The notes: generated by a model not told the origin, from the sequence alone. Shown: positions 11,201 to 18,715, counted from the first letter of the stretch. The stretch is 64,000 nucleotides of DNA from Tritrichomonas foetus (GCA_001839685.1 MLAK01000582.1:39353-103352); one strand, 5' to 3'. A program made the numbers and translations.

Positions 11201-11656
11201 ATATCCAGCAGTAGTTTTCAGAGCCCATCCCATGAGTTTTTGTGTGGCAGATTGTCGGACACTTCCTGAACCATCTGAATCAATGTCATTAACCATTTGG
11301 ATAGAATACCTTAAAATTAACATCCAAATTAAACCGAGTGTAAGTGTGACATTTCCATCACTGATATCCTTTCCAGAAATTCCAATGATTTTAACACCGT
11401 CGGCTGTAAACATCTCAATAGCTAAATCACAATTTTGAACTTTTTGCATAGCAAACTTTGGTGGATTGGTCCATCGGCGTGGAGGTGTCTTTCCCGTTAA
11501 AATTTCAGCAAGATGCATTAGAATCGTTCCATCAAGGAGATCTTTCGTTACATCAGTGCAGGGAATTGAGCGCACCATCAATTTGTTCGCCGTCCAACGG
11601 GAGAAAACTTTGATTTGAAGTGGTACATAATCTGCATTAATTTTGCCTAAAGACAT
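2237..11656 (-). CDS. Giant calponin-homology / coiled-coil / ricin-like protein
   Basis: A cytoskeletal protein of about 3,139 residues including a gap. Residues 14-945 hold four tandem pairs of calponin-homology (CH) domains: about 14-232, 273-494, 497-716 and 721-945. Each pair starts with a (L)IKVFSRWT-like block and carries a GLIWMLILRYSI-like segment, as in filamin/cortexillin actin-binding domains, so actin binding is likely. Residues 950-2900 are highly charged coiled coil built from KSKREEAEK-like units, interrupted by Ser/Pro/Gly-rich linkers. A CPYC motif lies at 1019-1022. About the last 180 residues (GGNKRYVG... to FELSAI) resemble a ricin-type beta-trefoil. The ATG at 11656 is the first in frame. 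An assembly gap (7511-7966) keeps the frame, and ambiguous bases sit in a tandem repeat near 4650-4677. The CH call is firm; the trefoil call is tentative. Confidence 0.85.
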   Translation of the reverse strand: MSLGKINADYVPLQIKVFSRWTANKLMVRSIPCTDVTKDLLDGTILMHLAEILTGKTPPRRWTNPPKFAMQKVQNCDLAIEMFTADGVKIIGISGKDISDGNVTLTLGLIWMLILRYSIQMVNDIDSDGSGSVRQSATQKLMGWALKTTAGYEGVENFKPLPVAFCALLNNYVPDMINFGTLDRTDLPACAKLVCNTCEKIGIPILLDWEDLVGQVDEKTLCTQISMMKKEFKRRISASSSAAGNIGVFTPIQSPGPTPLLQQASQESNDDILIKVFSRWTSNKLLPKNILVEDITKETHDGTVMMNLAEILTKMSQKWEPKPTTDDQKLNNCNTAIELFKRDGVSFDESVEGKGITEKNVQVILELFWSLIVKYSIKSANSFDINQKDSNDQNLDEPGKLLAWAKRATNKYSEVNDFKPTPLAFVAILDTFVPKQINYVSINKNDQKALSKLICQTCTNNGIPLLLDWEDFGKLENQKVIAAQLALIKTEFMFRNLLIKVFSRWTQSKLASRNITITDITKDVHDGTVLVNLAEVLTHLIPENKWEIAPKDEKQMAQNIDLSVNLFKYDKVTFIDQIESTEIINRNVVMILNMIWSLILKYSIDSANSLDSHENEEYGNGTQKLLEWAYSIVQKYPEVRGFKSIPLALCAILNEYAPQQVNFSSLDKTDDRKCSEVAVQVMNEIGVPAVLDVNDLASLVDERAFITQISLIKKECVLRSNLIKYYTKWVNSIISQRSISIDDVTQDLNDGTVLVILSEILTKNNVSFEQNPSNDTQKVKNNETGINLFKRDGAKFSPIVNAKKITQQNTTSIFSLISTLIQKYSISKANSSYLNSIEGEIPPEIESASESLKLMHFANDEIKNYLELHGFKKVPLALCAYLNGYAPDQVNFKSLHKDDDKANAELVCKVLEDNGIPCLFDPDDLLKPIDEGILCSQLALIKNAFSDEPEIVSRDVELNINDDELEKMKQEFENRLAEEIQKREDAEKREEDEKKLKETAEEKIQELLNNLKHDESKVCPYCSQEKESREAAEKAAAAEKTKREETETQLEELLKLIESIENEKTEEKTKREIVEKEIIELRITITKFEEIIRTEKEQKEVLEKELIIIKEQYEILTKEVKYEKEKREAQEKEAQTEKSKREEAEKEIEKLKKALSESSDSNSAEKAIKDQLEKDIADGKAKMEEFEKNLQLKKEEIEKLQKELKEERNKTELKDKEIEEEKSKRENSEKXXXXXXXXXXXXXXXXXXXXXXXXXXXXXXXXXXXXXXXXXXXXXXXXXXXXXXXXXXXXXXXXXXXXXXXXXXXXXXXXXXXXXXXXXXXXXXXXXXXXXXXXXXXXXXXXXXXXXXXXXXXXXXXXXXXXXXXXXXXXXXXXXXXXXXXXKSKREEAEKEIERLQKELKEEKSKTELKDKEIEEEKSKRENSEKAIEDEKSKRELTERIVEEEKSKRENAENAANQEKELREAIEKELENIRNTLAQSSDSNTAEKALRESLEKEIAYERSKIEELEKELATEKDKAKSLNKLAAQEKDKREAAEKTIEDLKNSSLSEKKKLEAAQKAIKAEKSKTEAAEKQCDEQKQIANNLSDQLEKLKGDYNRIKEAETLLAKEKSLRAANEKAVNECKSKSTLLGKEIDELKKKLEKSESERQKCQLKLNELEADNKKLNEAMKRMIDQKKNDNSSSSSKTDQQTLDRELQIVLVKEKELRIKIEKEMSDQKQLFTKLTKENNNLKKTIEQLENENMRLKTDANKASKTNKTSETQLNNEILKEKALRESIEKKLNDSNSSSKYLANELDTLKKQYAQLEIDYKKVNQRLTTCKEAYEKTYDQLSKLKEIQEEADKREITHKSKIAEYEKTLKELNDKIKKLENTHSQAALEVEKNKRKNLEKQLIEALEQIGKEKKLREEAEKVAQNVAERERRDLVERARREAQERDEREAAEKAQKLARERSKRQKAERERIEAAERIKKHEELKKKEAELEKAFKEVEALKKQQTSNLAQRQISEKQNNGKTINEVLARERQEREKREEYEKLLNEERKQRELAENELKRLKNIPPIEIRGVDLNLNDSGSAPQKGSRSQTSQKNPRTQGITPQAPSQSITNLVEKAQLDEALMRLEEEKKKREQAENNAKFSIKQVESKLALEVSAKEQAQKMASRSAELEAKERKKREDAENELQKLRRETKDYRDLSRQLKIERQKREDLENELLEAKEKANIENKARVAAEKNAAEFRSRADDEKARREHAEKVYTKLSPTSKNVSHLSPTCSLSSNLKIENKGLSNGKNVSHLSPTCSLSSNLKIENKGLSNGKNVSHLSPTCSLSSNLKIXNKGXXNXKXGPYISQTKSLSNKLKIDPLQNGNISNEIIELIRKELESEREKRQIAEKEISALNSKINELSKISNNNNLQNELDNERKKREAAENAVIKEKSVRIASEKTIKELESKLLELSKSPKVPLGKTSKKESGKTSPRGTRTKTSSGIANTNPEVISRGIRLDIDNIDTDDLEQLKTQLAEEKAKNEALTKELKTKTSVAGKAPSTNKGSIPDRQKLEDAEKEIIKERSARIVAENKLAELQNLQRASLSKGGKGLSPKNSSPLSKSNKPVLETRDIQLFDNGNADNEYYITIIENLRNDLASEKSKRESLEQQLEELKKQLAQLPKSPTRDKDFELERGKREAAENAIVKERSARIAAENKLADIQNQQKPSPKAPKNGSRLSTKKNNTTSSSSSNSMNPKVQSRDIQLDLDQVNNDGDHNNDIVDSLTNELAKEKAKREALEIQIEELKKLSPKLYPQSTGSSTKGPLSNKNELELERSKREAAETAVLKERTARINAENAVKEAEKEINRLKASSPRSSDVNVLELERQKREAAEKAAQNEKEARINAENAAKDAQKELVRLKTTSSGGNSSPRSNDNKLLEQEKLKREAAEKAVQKEKEARINAESKLVDLMKQRNDGSSSQSNPTHLHTHTRELVRGEPHICRGIPMEGGNKRYVGKLFTFKISVPVEGNGTRRKNMAITFIEQGLLNECGMKLSIEDYNPGNIYQLFKFGENDHDTIISSVKKEELVFDVADHYNWNPPEGTPFYLFPCHGRHNQHFVYKDGMIYAKQNGQVVTYVGGQYPLVMMWPTPELKSKQTFELSAI
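4577..4888 (-). repeat. 78-bp in-frame tandem repeat in the giant CH gene
   Basis: Three near-identical 78-bp units (26 codons, with the core SHLSPTCSLSSNLKI) and a fourth diverged unit toward the C-terminus. The spacing is exactly 78 bases between matching positions 4683, 4761 and 4839. Ambiguous bases at 4650, 4655, 4663-4664 and 4677 fall at the border with the diverged unit, as expected if copies were collapsed or vary between alleles. Confidence 0.9.
7511..7966. other. Assembly gap (456 N) inside the giant gene
   Basis: A run of N bounded on both sides by almost the same coding repeat (KELKEE, then TELKDKEIEEEKSKRENSEK). The gap therefore sits in long coding repeats, and the true length and copy number are unknown. 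Because 456 is divisible by three, the frame appears continuous. Confidence 0.95.
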
Positions 11657-13240
11657 GTTTTTGGAGACGTAATAAAATTTTTATTTTTGAAATAATTTTT
11701 CTGTACATTGATCAAAGAGAACTTTTTATGAGGATTCATAATTTGAAAGATAATAAAAATATTATATTTAAAAAGTAGGTGATGTGATATCGTTTTTCAT
11801 TGAAAAAATATTTGTGAGAATTTATGCAAAATTCAAAGATTCTTATGACCAAATATTCATAGAAGAAGTGCAAAACCGATAACAAAAAGATATGACTGAG
11901 CTTGAATATCAATTATTTGAGATTTCTTCTAAAAGGAACAATTTTGAATCAATCTAAAAAATAGGAACAATCAAGAATAAACGACATTATTCTAGTGTTT
12001 TCTGAGAAAACGATGAATACTCGGTCTAATTCGACTTCACTTTTTCATAGTGAATTCAATTGTCCCTTTCTGTACATTGAGGCTTTCATTGAAAATTTTT
12101 CAATATTTTTTGTTAACTTCCGGAAAATTTGTATTAATTGTAAACTCTAACAAAACTTCCTTTCAAAAAGCTTCATGGGGTTAAAAAAGTGATATAGCAA
12201 TTTCTTCATGAACGGAATTTGTCGACCAAAAAATGTGAAAATGAGGTAGTATTTTCTTGATTGTCCTTGTTTTCATTATTTATGAATATAAAGGAATTCC
12301 TCATCGTTCAACTTTTGCGAATTCGCGCGCAGGAGCATGTAAAAGCTATTCCATTCCATTTTCAAGGTCATATATGAATCAAAACGACATAAAATGATGG
12401 TTATCAATGACCAGTGACCAATAATATATTCCAATTTCACTCCATCTATGTTATTGCATATATTTATTGTCTACTTACAGACACAATAGATTTTATATTC
12501 GCCCTTCAGATTTAGACCCTGAAAAAAGTGAAAAAAAAAATCATGAAATTTTTATGAAGCACAAAGGATGGCAAACCGCTTTCTAATTCTAAAATTATCA
12601 CCTATTTTGATGCTATATCAATTTTCTCAAGGGCATTTCAGATTTATGTGATTTTTTTTTTCAACGCTTCTTTTGAAATCTGGCCCTCTCTGTAGAGTAT
12701 TTATGCATAGATTCAATTCATTTCTATCCGACGATGAAGCAAAAAATACATTTTGTTTCTTATCAGTTTGGTATAATTTTATTTCAACACACTCAAATGT
12801 TAGTCACAAGCATTTGTTCATTAATGGAAAAGTCGACACTGATGTCAGAAAGCTAATCACTTTCCATCCAGTTATTAAAAATATTGTTATTGATTCAAAT
12901 GTCTTTCATGTATTATTTTAAGTGAAGATTGTGTTTTAGATATCAGAAGTGAGTTGGAAATAATCAATAAAATGTTAAAAAAAAATTATTTGATTTGTAA
13001 CTCATTTGTTAGCAAAAAGAAACATAGAAACACAATTGGCCTTGATGTTTCCCAATTTACCTAAAAAACCGGTTATTGTTTTCTATAGTTTATATTTCTA
13101 TTCTTTAAGAAAAAGTGAGATGAATAAGAGTCAATGAAGGTGAAATTAAGGTGAATTTTGAAATTTTTGAGTATTGAAAATCTGAATGTTGTTCAGAAAT
13201 TCAATTCACGACCACAAATTCTTGAAAAAATCACATTTTC
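11657..13240. other. Intergenic, divergent promoter region
   Basis: About 1.6 kb between the giant gene (-) and the helicase (+). TCATAAAAAG, read on the minus strand at about 11721-11730, is a possible Inr for the giant gene. TTTCTGTACATTGA occurs twice (11698-11711 and 12067-12080). Near the helicase, AGGTGAAATT (13138-13147) and AGGTGAATTT (13149-13158) form a doublet. A frame of about 70 codons from the ATG at 12703 to 12921 has no recognisable content. Several poly-A/T runs are present. Confidence 0.5.
13231..13240 (+). promoter_or_regulatory. Initiator (Inr) of the helicase gene
   Basis: TCACATTTTC lies directly against the ATG at 13241 and fits the trichomonad Inr consensus (TCA, pyrimidine, A/T). 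It supports 13241 as the start codon and implies a very short leader. Confidence 0.75.
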
Positions 13241-15025
13241 ATGTCGAAAAGAGACCAAAAGCCCCAAAAGAAAGTTGAAGAAGAAAAAGAATTCGAAGAA
13301 GAAGTCGAGTTTGACGAAGCGATTTTCTCAGAAGTTGATCCAAACACTTTAAATCTCAATGATCGAGTACTTTCAGCTTTAACGGGAAAAATGAAAGTGA
13401 AACGTTTGACAAAAGTTCAAGCCGGATCATTCCAACCAATTATCGACGGCAAAGACGTTCTTATGCGTGCTGATACTGGCAGTGGAAAAACATTATCATA
13501 TTTATTACCAATCATGCAAAGACTTACAACCGACTTTGATAAAATTACTCGAGATCTTGGACCAATATGTATTATCGTATCACCTACACGCGAGCTCTGC
13601 CTTCAAATCTCGACAATTTTGAATCACTTCAAATCGCAAATGCCGTTCATCACGCCAGGCACTCTTCTTGGTGGAGAAAAACCACAATCAGAAAAGAAGA
13701 GGATTAGGAAAGGAATCAATGTTTTGATTGCAACGCCAGGTCGACTTTTATATCATCTTCAAAATACACAAAATTTGACAACTTACAATCTCAAATTTTT
13801 AGTGCTTGATGAGGCCGACCGTTTACTTGATATGGGTTTCCTCAACAAAGTCACAGAGATTATTAGTTGTCTTCCACCAAGACAGACCATTTTGGTATCA
13901 GCAACACTTCACAACCAACTTCAGGAACTTCAAGACTTGTCTTTGACTGATCCAGTGACAGTTGGAGAATTGAAAGATGAAGAATTTTCTGTTCCCGCAA
14001 CTCTCGTTCAAAGATATGTTTTCGTTGAGCCGAAATGGCGTCTCCCAGCACTAGCTGCACTTTTGAGCCGTTGTGTAACAGATATTCCGAACATGAAATG
14101 TATTGTTTTCATCAATTGTTGTCTTGCTGTTGATTTTTACTATACTTTCTTCAGTTACTTCAAATATATGACTCCTGCTGAAAGAAGAAGTCGACCAAGA
14201 CCGCCACGTCAGCCGCGTGATCAAAATCAAGAAAATGAACAAAATCAAGGAAATTCTGGATCTGGAACAGGCACAACCATCCAAGATATTCACGCATCTA
14301 CAGATAATGATGAAGTCGGAGCTACTTCGCCGTATTTGAAATGTGAAATTTTCAGAATTCATGGAAATGTTGAACAAATTGATCGAGCTAAATCAATTGC
14401 ACGATTTACTGCTGCAGAAAGTGCTGTTTTATTCTGTACAGATGTTGCTGCTCGTGGATTAGATATTCCAGATGTTACAACTATCATTCAATTTGATCCA
14501 CCAATCGACACTGAAGATTATGTTCACAGAGTTGGACGAACTGCCCGTATTGGAAAAGATGGAATTGCTTATCTCTTCCTCCAAGGCTTCGAAGAAAAAT
14601 TTGTTGATCTTTTAACAAAAATGAATATTGAAATTAAAGAGTATTCATATAAGAGACTTGTTAAGCGTGCTGTTCAAGCAATGGGTGGTGATGATGATGA
14701 TCTTTGTATGGCTGCTATGAGAAAAGAAACATTTTCAACTGTAATTGATAATGAACTTGAAAATTTGGCTACACGAGCTTGGGCATCTGCAATTAAAGCT
14801 TACACAAGTCACAGAAAGGAAACACGCAAGATTTTCGATAAAAGATATCTTCACCTTGGTCATATGGCTGCTTCCTTTGGACTTGAAAAGACACCAGCCG
14901 AGCTTTCAGCGACACTCGCAGAGGAACGAGAAATTTTGAAGAAGTCAAAGAGACCTGATGAAGAAGATGCTAAAGATAAGAAATATCTGCCAGCGTTTGA
15001 AGATCGTACATCTGAATTTCTGTAA
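13241..15025 (+). CDS. DEAD-box RNA helicase, Dbp7/DDX31-like
   Basis: An ATP-dependent RNA helicase of 594 residues, probably nucleolar and acting in large ribosomal subunit assembly. All core motifs can be read: ADTGSGKT near residue 78, PTRELC, TPGR, DEAD near 191, SAT near 220, ARGLDIPD and HRVGRTARIG near 429. A low-complexity Arg/Pro then Gln/Asn insert lies at about 317-345 in the second RecA domain. The C-terminal part, with KEYSYKRLVKRAVQ and YLHLGHMAASFGL, matches the extension typical of Dbp7/DDX31 and sets it apart from other DEAD helicases. The stop codon is part of TAAA. The promoter has a GGTGAA doublet 80-100 bases upstream, shared with the PUM3-like gene. Confidence 0.88.
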   Translation: MSKRDQKPQKKVEEEKEFEEEVEFDEAIFSEVDPNTLNLNDRVLSALTGKMKVKRLTKVQAGSFQPIIDGKDVLMRADTGSGKTLSYLLPIMQRLTTDFDKITRDLGPICIIVSPTRELCLQISTILNHFKSQMPFITPGTLLGGEKPQSEKKRIRKGINVLIATPGRLLYHLQNTQNLTTYNLKFLVLDEADRLLDMGFLNKVTEIISCLPPRQTILVSATLHNQLQELQDLSLTDPVTVGELKDEEFSVPATLVQRYVFVEPKWRLPALAALLSRCVTDIPNMKCIVFINCCLAVDFYYTFFSYFKYMTPAERRSRPRPPRQPRDQNQENEQNQGNSGSGTGTTIQDIHASTDNDEVGATSPYLKCEIFRIHGNVEQIDRAKSIARFTAAESAVLFCTDVAARGLDIPDVTTIIQFDPPIDTEDYVHRVGRTARIGKDGIAYLFLQGFEEKFVDLLTKMNIEIKEYSYKRLVKRAVQAMGGDDDDLCMAAMRKETFSTVIDNELENLATRAWASAIKAYTSHRKETRKIFDKRYLHLGHMAASFGLEKTPAELSATLAEEREILKKSKRPDEEDAKDKKYLPAFEDRTSEFL

Positions 15026-15262
15026 ATTTAAATATTATTTATTATTGTTCATCTATACATTACATTTTTATTTTCACATTTTTGATATAAAAAGTTTTTA
15101 AACCTTTTGAACGTTTCTTTTCCTGGCGTGTGACATTATTCGATAGAAATAATCTTAATAAAGAAGGAAATCAGTAAAAAGAACATTTTATTATACAAAG
15201 CTTATTAAAATAATGTATTCCATATAATATAAGAGAAGGTGCTCTCTGAAAATAATATATTA

Positions 15263-15622
15263 TCAACTTTCAAGAGCAATCATAGCTTTCTCTTCATTAT
15301 CATAAAGATCAAACCCATCAACAACAACATCAGTTAATATATTGATGAACTCTGCTGTGTTAAAGTGCTTTTCTTTTCCTGAAGCATTTTTGCTATTTTT
15401 TTCAGTAGTTTTGGCCATTTCTCTTGTTCTTAGAGCATCGACTGTATCTCCACACTCTGCTCCAAATTTTTTATTCATAATTTGCTTCGCTTTATTGATA
15501 ACCTGTTGATTCATCTCTTCCGATTGAAAAGTACACATTTCTACGCATGAAATCACTGGATGTTCTAATTGTGGAAGATTGGTTAAAACTTCTTGAAGTG
15601 CATTATCCCTGATTTCTTCCAT
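15263..15622 (-). CDS. Small conserved-looking protein of unknown function
   Basis: A soluble, mostly helical protein of 119 residues with no signal peptide or membrane segment. I do not recognise the family. The N-terminal half contains three cysteines (ISCVEMC, FGAEC); a Lys/Ser-rich linker near 75-85 separates it from an acidic C-terminal helix. It is convergent with the helicase gene and shares a 249-base divergent promoter with the PUM3-like gene. An Inr-like TCATTTAAAT lies 28-37 bases upstream of the ATG, which supports a real gene. Confidence 0.6.
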   Translation of the reverse strand: MEEIRDNALQEVLTNLPQLEHPVISCVEMCTFQSEEMNQQVINKAKQIMNKKFGAECGDTVDALRTREMAKTTEKNSKNASGKEKHFNTAEFINILTDVVVDGFDLYDNEEKAMIALES

Positions 15623-15649
15623 TCTTCTTAAGCCTTTTGAATTGACCTT

Positions 15650-15659
15650 ATTTAAATGA
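15650..15659 (-). promoter_or_regulatory. Inr-like site of the 119-residue protein gene
   Basis: TCATTTAAAT read on the minus strand, 28 bases upstream of the ATG at 15622, fits the Inr consensus. Confidence 0.5.
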
Positions 15660-15733
15660 GATTTTAGAATTCAACCTCAATTTGGTCGAAAGTCAACCAA
15701 ACTTAGTGAATAATTGACCCTAATGGAAATTGT

Positions 15734-15829
15734 GGTGAATTAACTGAGGTCAATTCCCAAAATCTCCATTTTATTAAGGTCAATTAACAAGGTAAAAAAA
15801 GTGATGCTTTGGTGAATTATGGTGAATTT
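15734..15829 (+). promoter_or_regulatory. GGTGAATT / AGGTCAA motif cluster upstream of the PUM3-like gene
   Basis: GGTGAATT occurs at 15734-15741, 15811-15818 and 15821-15828, and AGGTCAA at 15747-15753 and 15777-15783, all within 140 bases of the likely ATG at 15872. No clear Inr is present. The GGTGAA doublet also occurs upstream of the helicase gene. The role is inferred from recurrence only. Confidence 0.4.
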
Positions 15830-15871
15830 ATTTTCTATATAGAAAAATCCTTGGTCGTGAAAATCTTACGA

Positions 15872-17494
15872 ATGGAAGAAGAAGATGTCCTTTCGCTCCA
15901 CAGGCTTTTTGAAGCCGCCAATCCACGTTCAGTCAAGGGAGAAAACCTTACAAAAGCCTTAGACGAACTTTACCAAGCTGTCCAGAAAAATTTCGATAAA
16001 TTATATAAGCGGCCAGACGGCTCGCGCGCTTTCCAGCTTCTTTTCCGTCGAGGAAGTGAAGAACTTCGAAATCAGCTTTTAGATGACTTCAAATCCAAGC
16101 TTCTCGAGCTCTCAACAACAAAGTTTTCATATCACATTGTCGCATCAATGATTAAGAATGGAAACTCCGCTCAAAGAGGACGAGTTTTTGATGGCCTCAA
16201 AGGAAATTTTGACACTTTACTTTCGCATAAAATTGGATCAAAAATCATCGACGTCCTTTTCGCAAATACAAACCAGGAACAGAAAACAAAAATGTTCCTC
16301 GACTTTTACGGCGCTCAGTGGAAGAAGCAGACAAAAGTTTTAACATTAGAAGATATTTGCAAACAAGGAGGAACTGTCAAATCAGCAGCAATTAAATCGC
16401 TAGTCGGTCACCTCCGTCGTGCAATTGACAAGGGATTCGGCAGAATGAAAATTACTCAAAAATTATTGATGATTCTTGGACAGAACGAGCCAAAAGAACT
16501 AGGCGCCTTTGCAACAGATTTCAAGGAGTATGCCTGGTCTCTTGATGGTTCCCAGGCCGCAATCATTGCCATACAGAATGCCAGACAAAACGAAATTAAA
16601 ATGTCACTCAAATTACTGGATGGAGCACCACGAAAGTCGGTTATTCCAACTGGCATGGAAGGAGTAGCGGTACCAGAAGCAGCTGCTGTTGAAGAAGAAG
16701 AAGAAGAGGAAGAAGAAGCTGCTGAAGATAATGGTGAAGAAGATCAAGGTGAAAACGAAGGTCAAAATAATGGTGAAAATGAAGAAGAAGTTGTTGATAC
16801 TGGCAACACGACAACTCAACTAGCAATGGATAATTTTGCATGGAGAGCATTATTATGTGCTATTTCTTATAATGATGACTTTCAAGTTATCAAAGATGAA
16901 GTCTTGCCAAATTTATTTGATTATTGGCATTTACTTCACTCAAACAAAAATGCTCTAAAACTTTTCTTACGCTTAGTTTCAGACCAGCCATCAGTTTTCC
17001 ATGATATGACTTTCACTAAAGGTGCACCACCCGAAGAATTAGTTAATTGTGTTCTTCCAACTCTTTCAGATCACATGTTAGGAAGCATTAAAGAACTAGG
17101 AAATAGTCCAGATGGTCGTGCACTTATTGCAACAGTCATGAAAGTTCTTGAAGCAGATCCAAAATTCGCCAGATTTGCAGAGAGTGTTTTCATTCCAGAA
17201 TATGTTGTTGATAAGGTTTATCATAAACTTATCCGATCATGCATCCAAATTATTGGTAAAGAAGCTTCAAAACTAGCATTAGATACTGTTAATCAAGCTG
17301 GCCTTTCAGAAGTTTTGAAGACTCCTGGAGCATGGATCGTGAAAGAGATCATTCCTGGAAACAAAAAGCTTGAATCACAGGCAAAATCGATTATCAAGAA
17401 AGAAAAAATCGAAGGTCCTGCAATTCAAAGCATTTTGCATCCAAGTCAACAGAAGAAGGAAGATAAACCAAAGAAGCGCGGTCCAAAGAAGTAA
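15872..17494 (+). CDS. PUM3/Puf6-like nucleolar RNA-binding protein
   Basis: A protein of about 540 residues resembling PUM3 (KIAA0020)/Puf6. The N-terminal half has helical repeats of the degenerate Pumilio type (DGSRAFQLLFRRGSEELR, FSYHIVASMIKNGN, HKIGSKIIDVLF). A Glu-rich acidic stretch lies near residues 275-320, and the C-terminal half resembles the CPL region. The tail is Lys-rich (KKEDKPKKRGPKK), as in nucleolar proteins. The likely role is pre-rRNA or large-subunit processing. The frame is open upstream to an ATG at 15809, but the 21 extra residues look unlike the family and contain the motif region, so the ATG at 15872 (MEEEDVLSL) is preferred. The gene converges with ORC2. Confidence 0.72.
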   Translation: MEEEDVLSLHRLFEAANPRSVKGENLTKALDELYQAVQKNFDKLYKRPDGSRAFQLLFRRGSEELRNQLLDDFKSKLLELSTTKFSYHIVASMIKNGNSAQRGRVFDGLKGNFDTLLSHKIGSKIIDVLFANTNQEQKTKMFLDFYGAQWKKQTKVLTLEDICKQGGTVKSAAIKSLVGHLRRAIDKGFGRMKITQKLLMILGQNEPKELGAFATDFKEYAWSLDGSQAAIIAIQNARQNEIKMSLKLLDGAPRKSVIPTGMEGVAVPEAAAVEEEEEEEEEAAEDNGEEDQGENEGQNNGENEEEVVDTGNTTTQLAMDNFAWRALLCAISYNDDFQVIKDEVLPNLFDYWHLLHSNKNALKLFLRLVSDQPSVFHDMTFTKGAPPEELVNCVLPTLSDHMLGSIKELGNSPDGRALIATVMKVLEADPKFARFAESVFIPEYVVDKVYHKLIRSCIQIIGKEASKLALDTVNQAGLSEVLKTPGAWIVKEIIPGNKKLESQAKSIIKKEKIEGPAIQSILHPSQQKKEDKPKKRGPKK

Positions 17495-17738
17495 TGCTTT
17501 TTATATATCTTTACAATCATTTTATAAAGGAATTATTAAAATTTATAAAATAAGTTATCTGTTTTTTTCTACCAGCTTTATTCTTTTCTGATAATTTAAT
17601 TCTTTTCTTGTTATTTTATTCATGCTATAGTTTTCCCTTATTTGATTATAAGCATAATAAAGATGGAATTTATCAATCTGTAGCAAAAAAACAAAGATAA
17701 ATATGTATATTGAAAGCTCTATATTATTTTATTATTAA

Positions 17739-18701
17739 TTATTCACCATCTAACTTAGAAAGCAATGTCTTTAGTTGGAGTGGCTGCAGTGGGATTGTAT
17801 AGAAATCACCACCTTTCTTTTCTGTAATAAGTTTATGATCAAGGAATTCTGTAACATTTGTAGTAAATGTTCCCTTCATCTTCACACAAAGTTTAGTTGC
17901 TGCCATATCTGTCCATTCATTTTTGTTAAGTCCATCACCAGTCGATATTTGATGTTTTAACAATACACGATAGATTCCATTTGCAGTGTCAGTAAGTGTT
18001 TTCAAGACACTCACGAATCTATCAATGGAATCCAGTGAACTACCAGATTTAGTATTATTAGAAAATCCAATTTCTTGTGTGTAATAGCGATCTGTCTCTA
18101 CTTTTATTGGAAAGAACTTCATTCCACTCAAAAAGCGTAATGGTAAAAGTGGAGTTCGATCAATACTTGCAATAATATGAATAACGCCAGATTCAGCACA
18201 TTGAATGAGATTATTTTGAAAATCATGCTCATTTAGTGCTTCATGATCAATAGAATGAAGTACAATAAATGCTTTTTGATTCCTTGACTTTAAATTTTGT
18301 ATAAGTGACGTTAATGTGTTGTTTTCGGCAAAAGAAACATCACAAAGGGCAGTAATAGTTGAATTGAAAAGTTTAGATTGACCACTAAACATATCAGCTT
18401 CAACAACATAACCAAATTTGCCGAGATAGTTTTTTGAAAAATGTCGCAATAATTCGATTTTGGAACCAAGTCCATAAAACAAAAGAGAGAATTTTTGTAA
18501 TATTAAACTCCATTTTGGATAACTTTTTTCGAATTCTGTTGTATCTAATGGTTTATTGGACTTCACAGGAACAGCCTGACGTTCAAATGCTCCTGCTATT
18601 TCGCTAATATCTGTTTTTGAGTTTGTACTTCTCGGTCCTTCAGCTACCATATAAAAATATTTTTCGTAGTCACGAGCATCAGCGATTAAATCAATTTCCA
18701 T
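17739..18701 (-). CDS. ORC2: Origin recognition complex subunit 2
   Basis: A 320-residue homologue of ORC2, which helps mark and license DNA replication origins in the nucleus. YPKWSLILQKFSLLFYGLGS near residue 55-75 matches the conserved start of the ORC2 AAA+-like domain. It is followed by a degenerate P-loop region, HSIDHEALN and the IIASIDRTPLLPL block. The C-terminal winged-helix segment ends with TEFLDHKLITEKKGG, which is very ORC2-like. The long disordered N-terminus of animal and yeast ORC2 is missing. The start is the first ATG, with an Inr 7 bases upstream. The gene is divergent from the HMG-box gene, about 200 bases apart. Confidence 0.85.
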   Translation of the reverse strand: MEIDLIADARDYEKYFYMVAEGPRSTNSKTDISEIAGAFERQAVPVKSNKPLDTTEFEKSYPKWSLILQKFSLLFYGLGSKIELLRHFSKNYLGKFGYVVEADMFSGQSKLFNSTITALCDVSFAENNTLTSLIQNLKSRNQKAFIVLHSIDHEALNEHDFQNNLIQCAESGVIHIIASIDRTPLLPLRFLSGMKFFPIKVETDRYYTQEIGFSNNTKSGSSLDSIDRFVSVLKTLTDTANGIYRVLLKHQISTGDGLNKNEWTDMAATKLCVKMKGTFTTNVTEFLDHKLITEKKGGDFYTIPLQPLQLKTLLSKLDGE

Positions 18702-18707
18702 GTTTTT

Positions 18708-18715
18708 GAGAATGA
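18708..18715 (-). promoter_or_regulatory. Initiator (Inr) of ORC2
   Basis: TCATTCTC read on the minus strand lies 7 bases upstream of the ATG at 18701, typical Inr placement with a short leader. Confidence 0.7.

Noticed and set aside
2207..11438. Many plus-strand frames opposite the giant gene, some over 100 codons (for example 4092-4520 and 7203-8147)
   Set aside because: They mirror the Glu/Lys-rich coding repeats as Ser/Phe/Leu-rich sequence, have no domains, and one spans the N gap.
12703..12921. Plus-strand frame of about 72 codons
   Set aside because: No recognisable domain, no Inr, in AT-rich intergenic DNA; could be a relic but cannot be supported.
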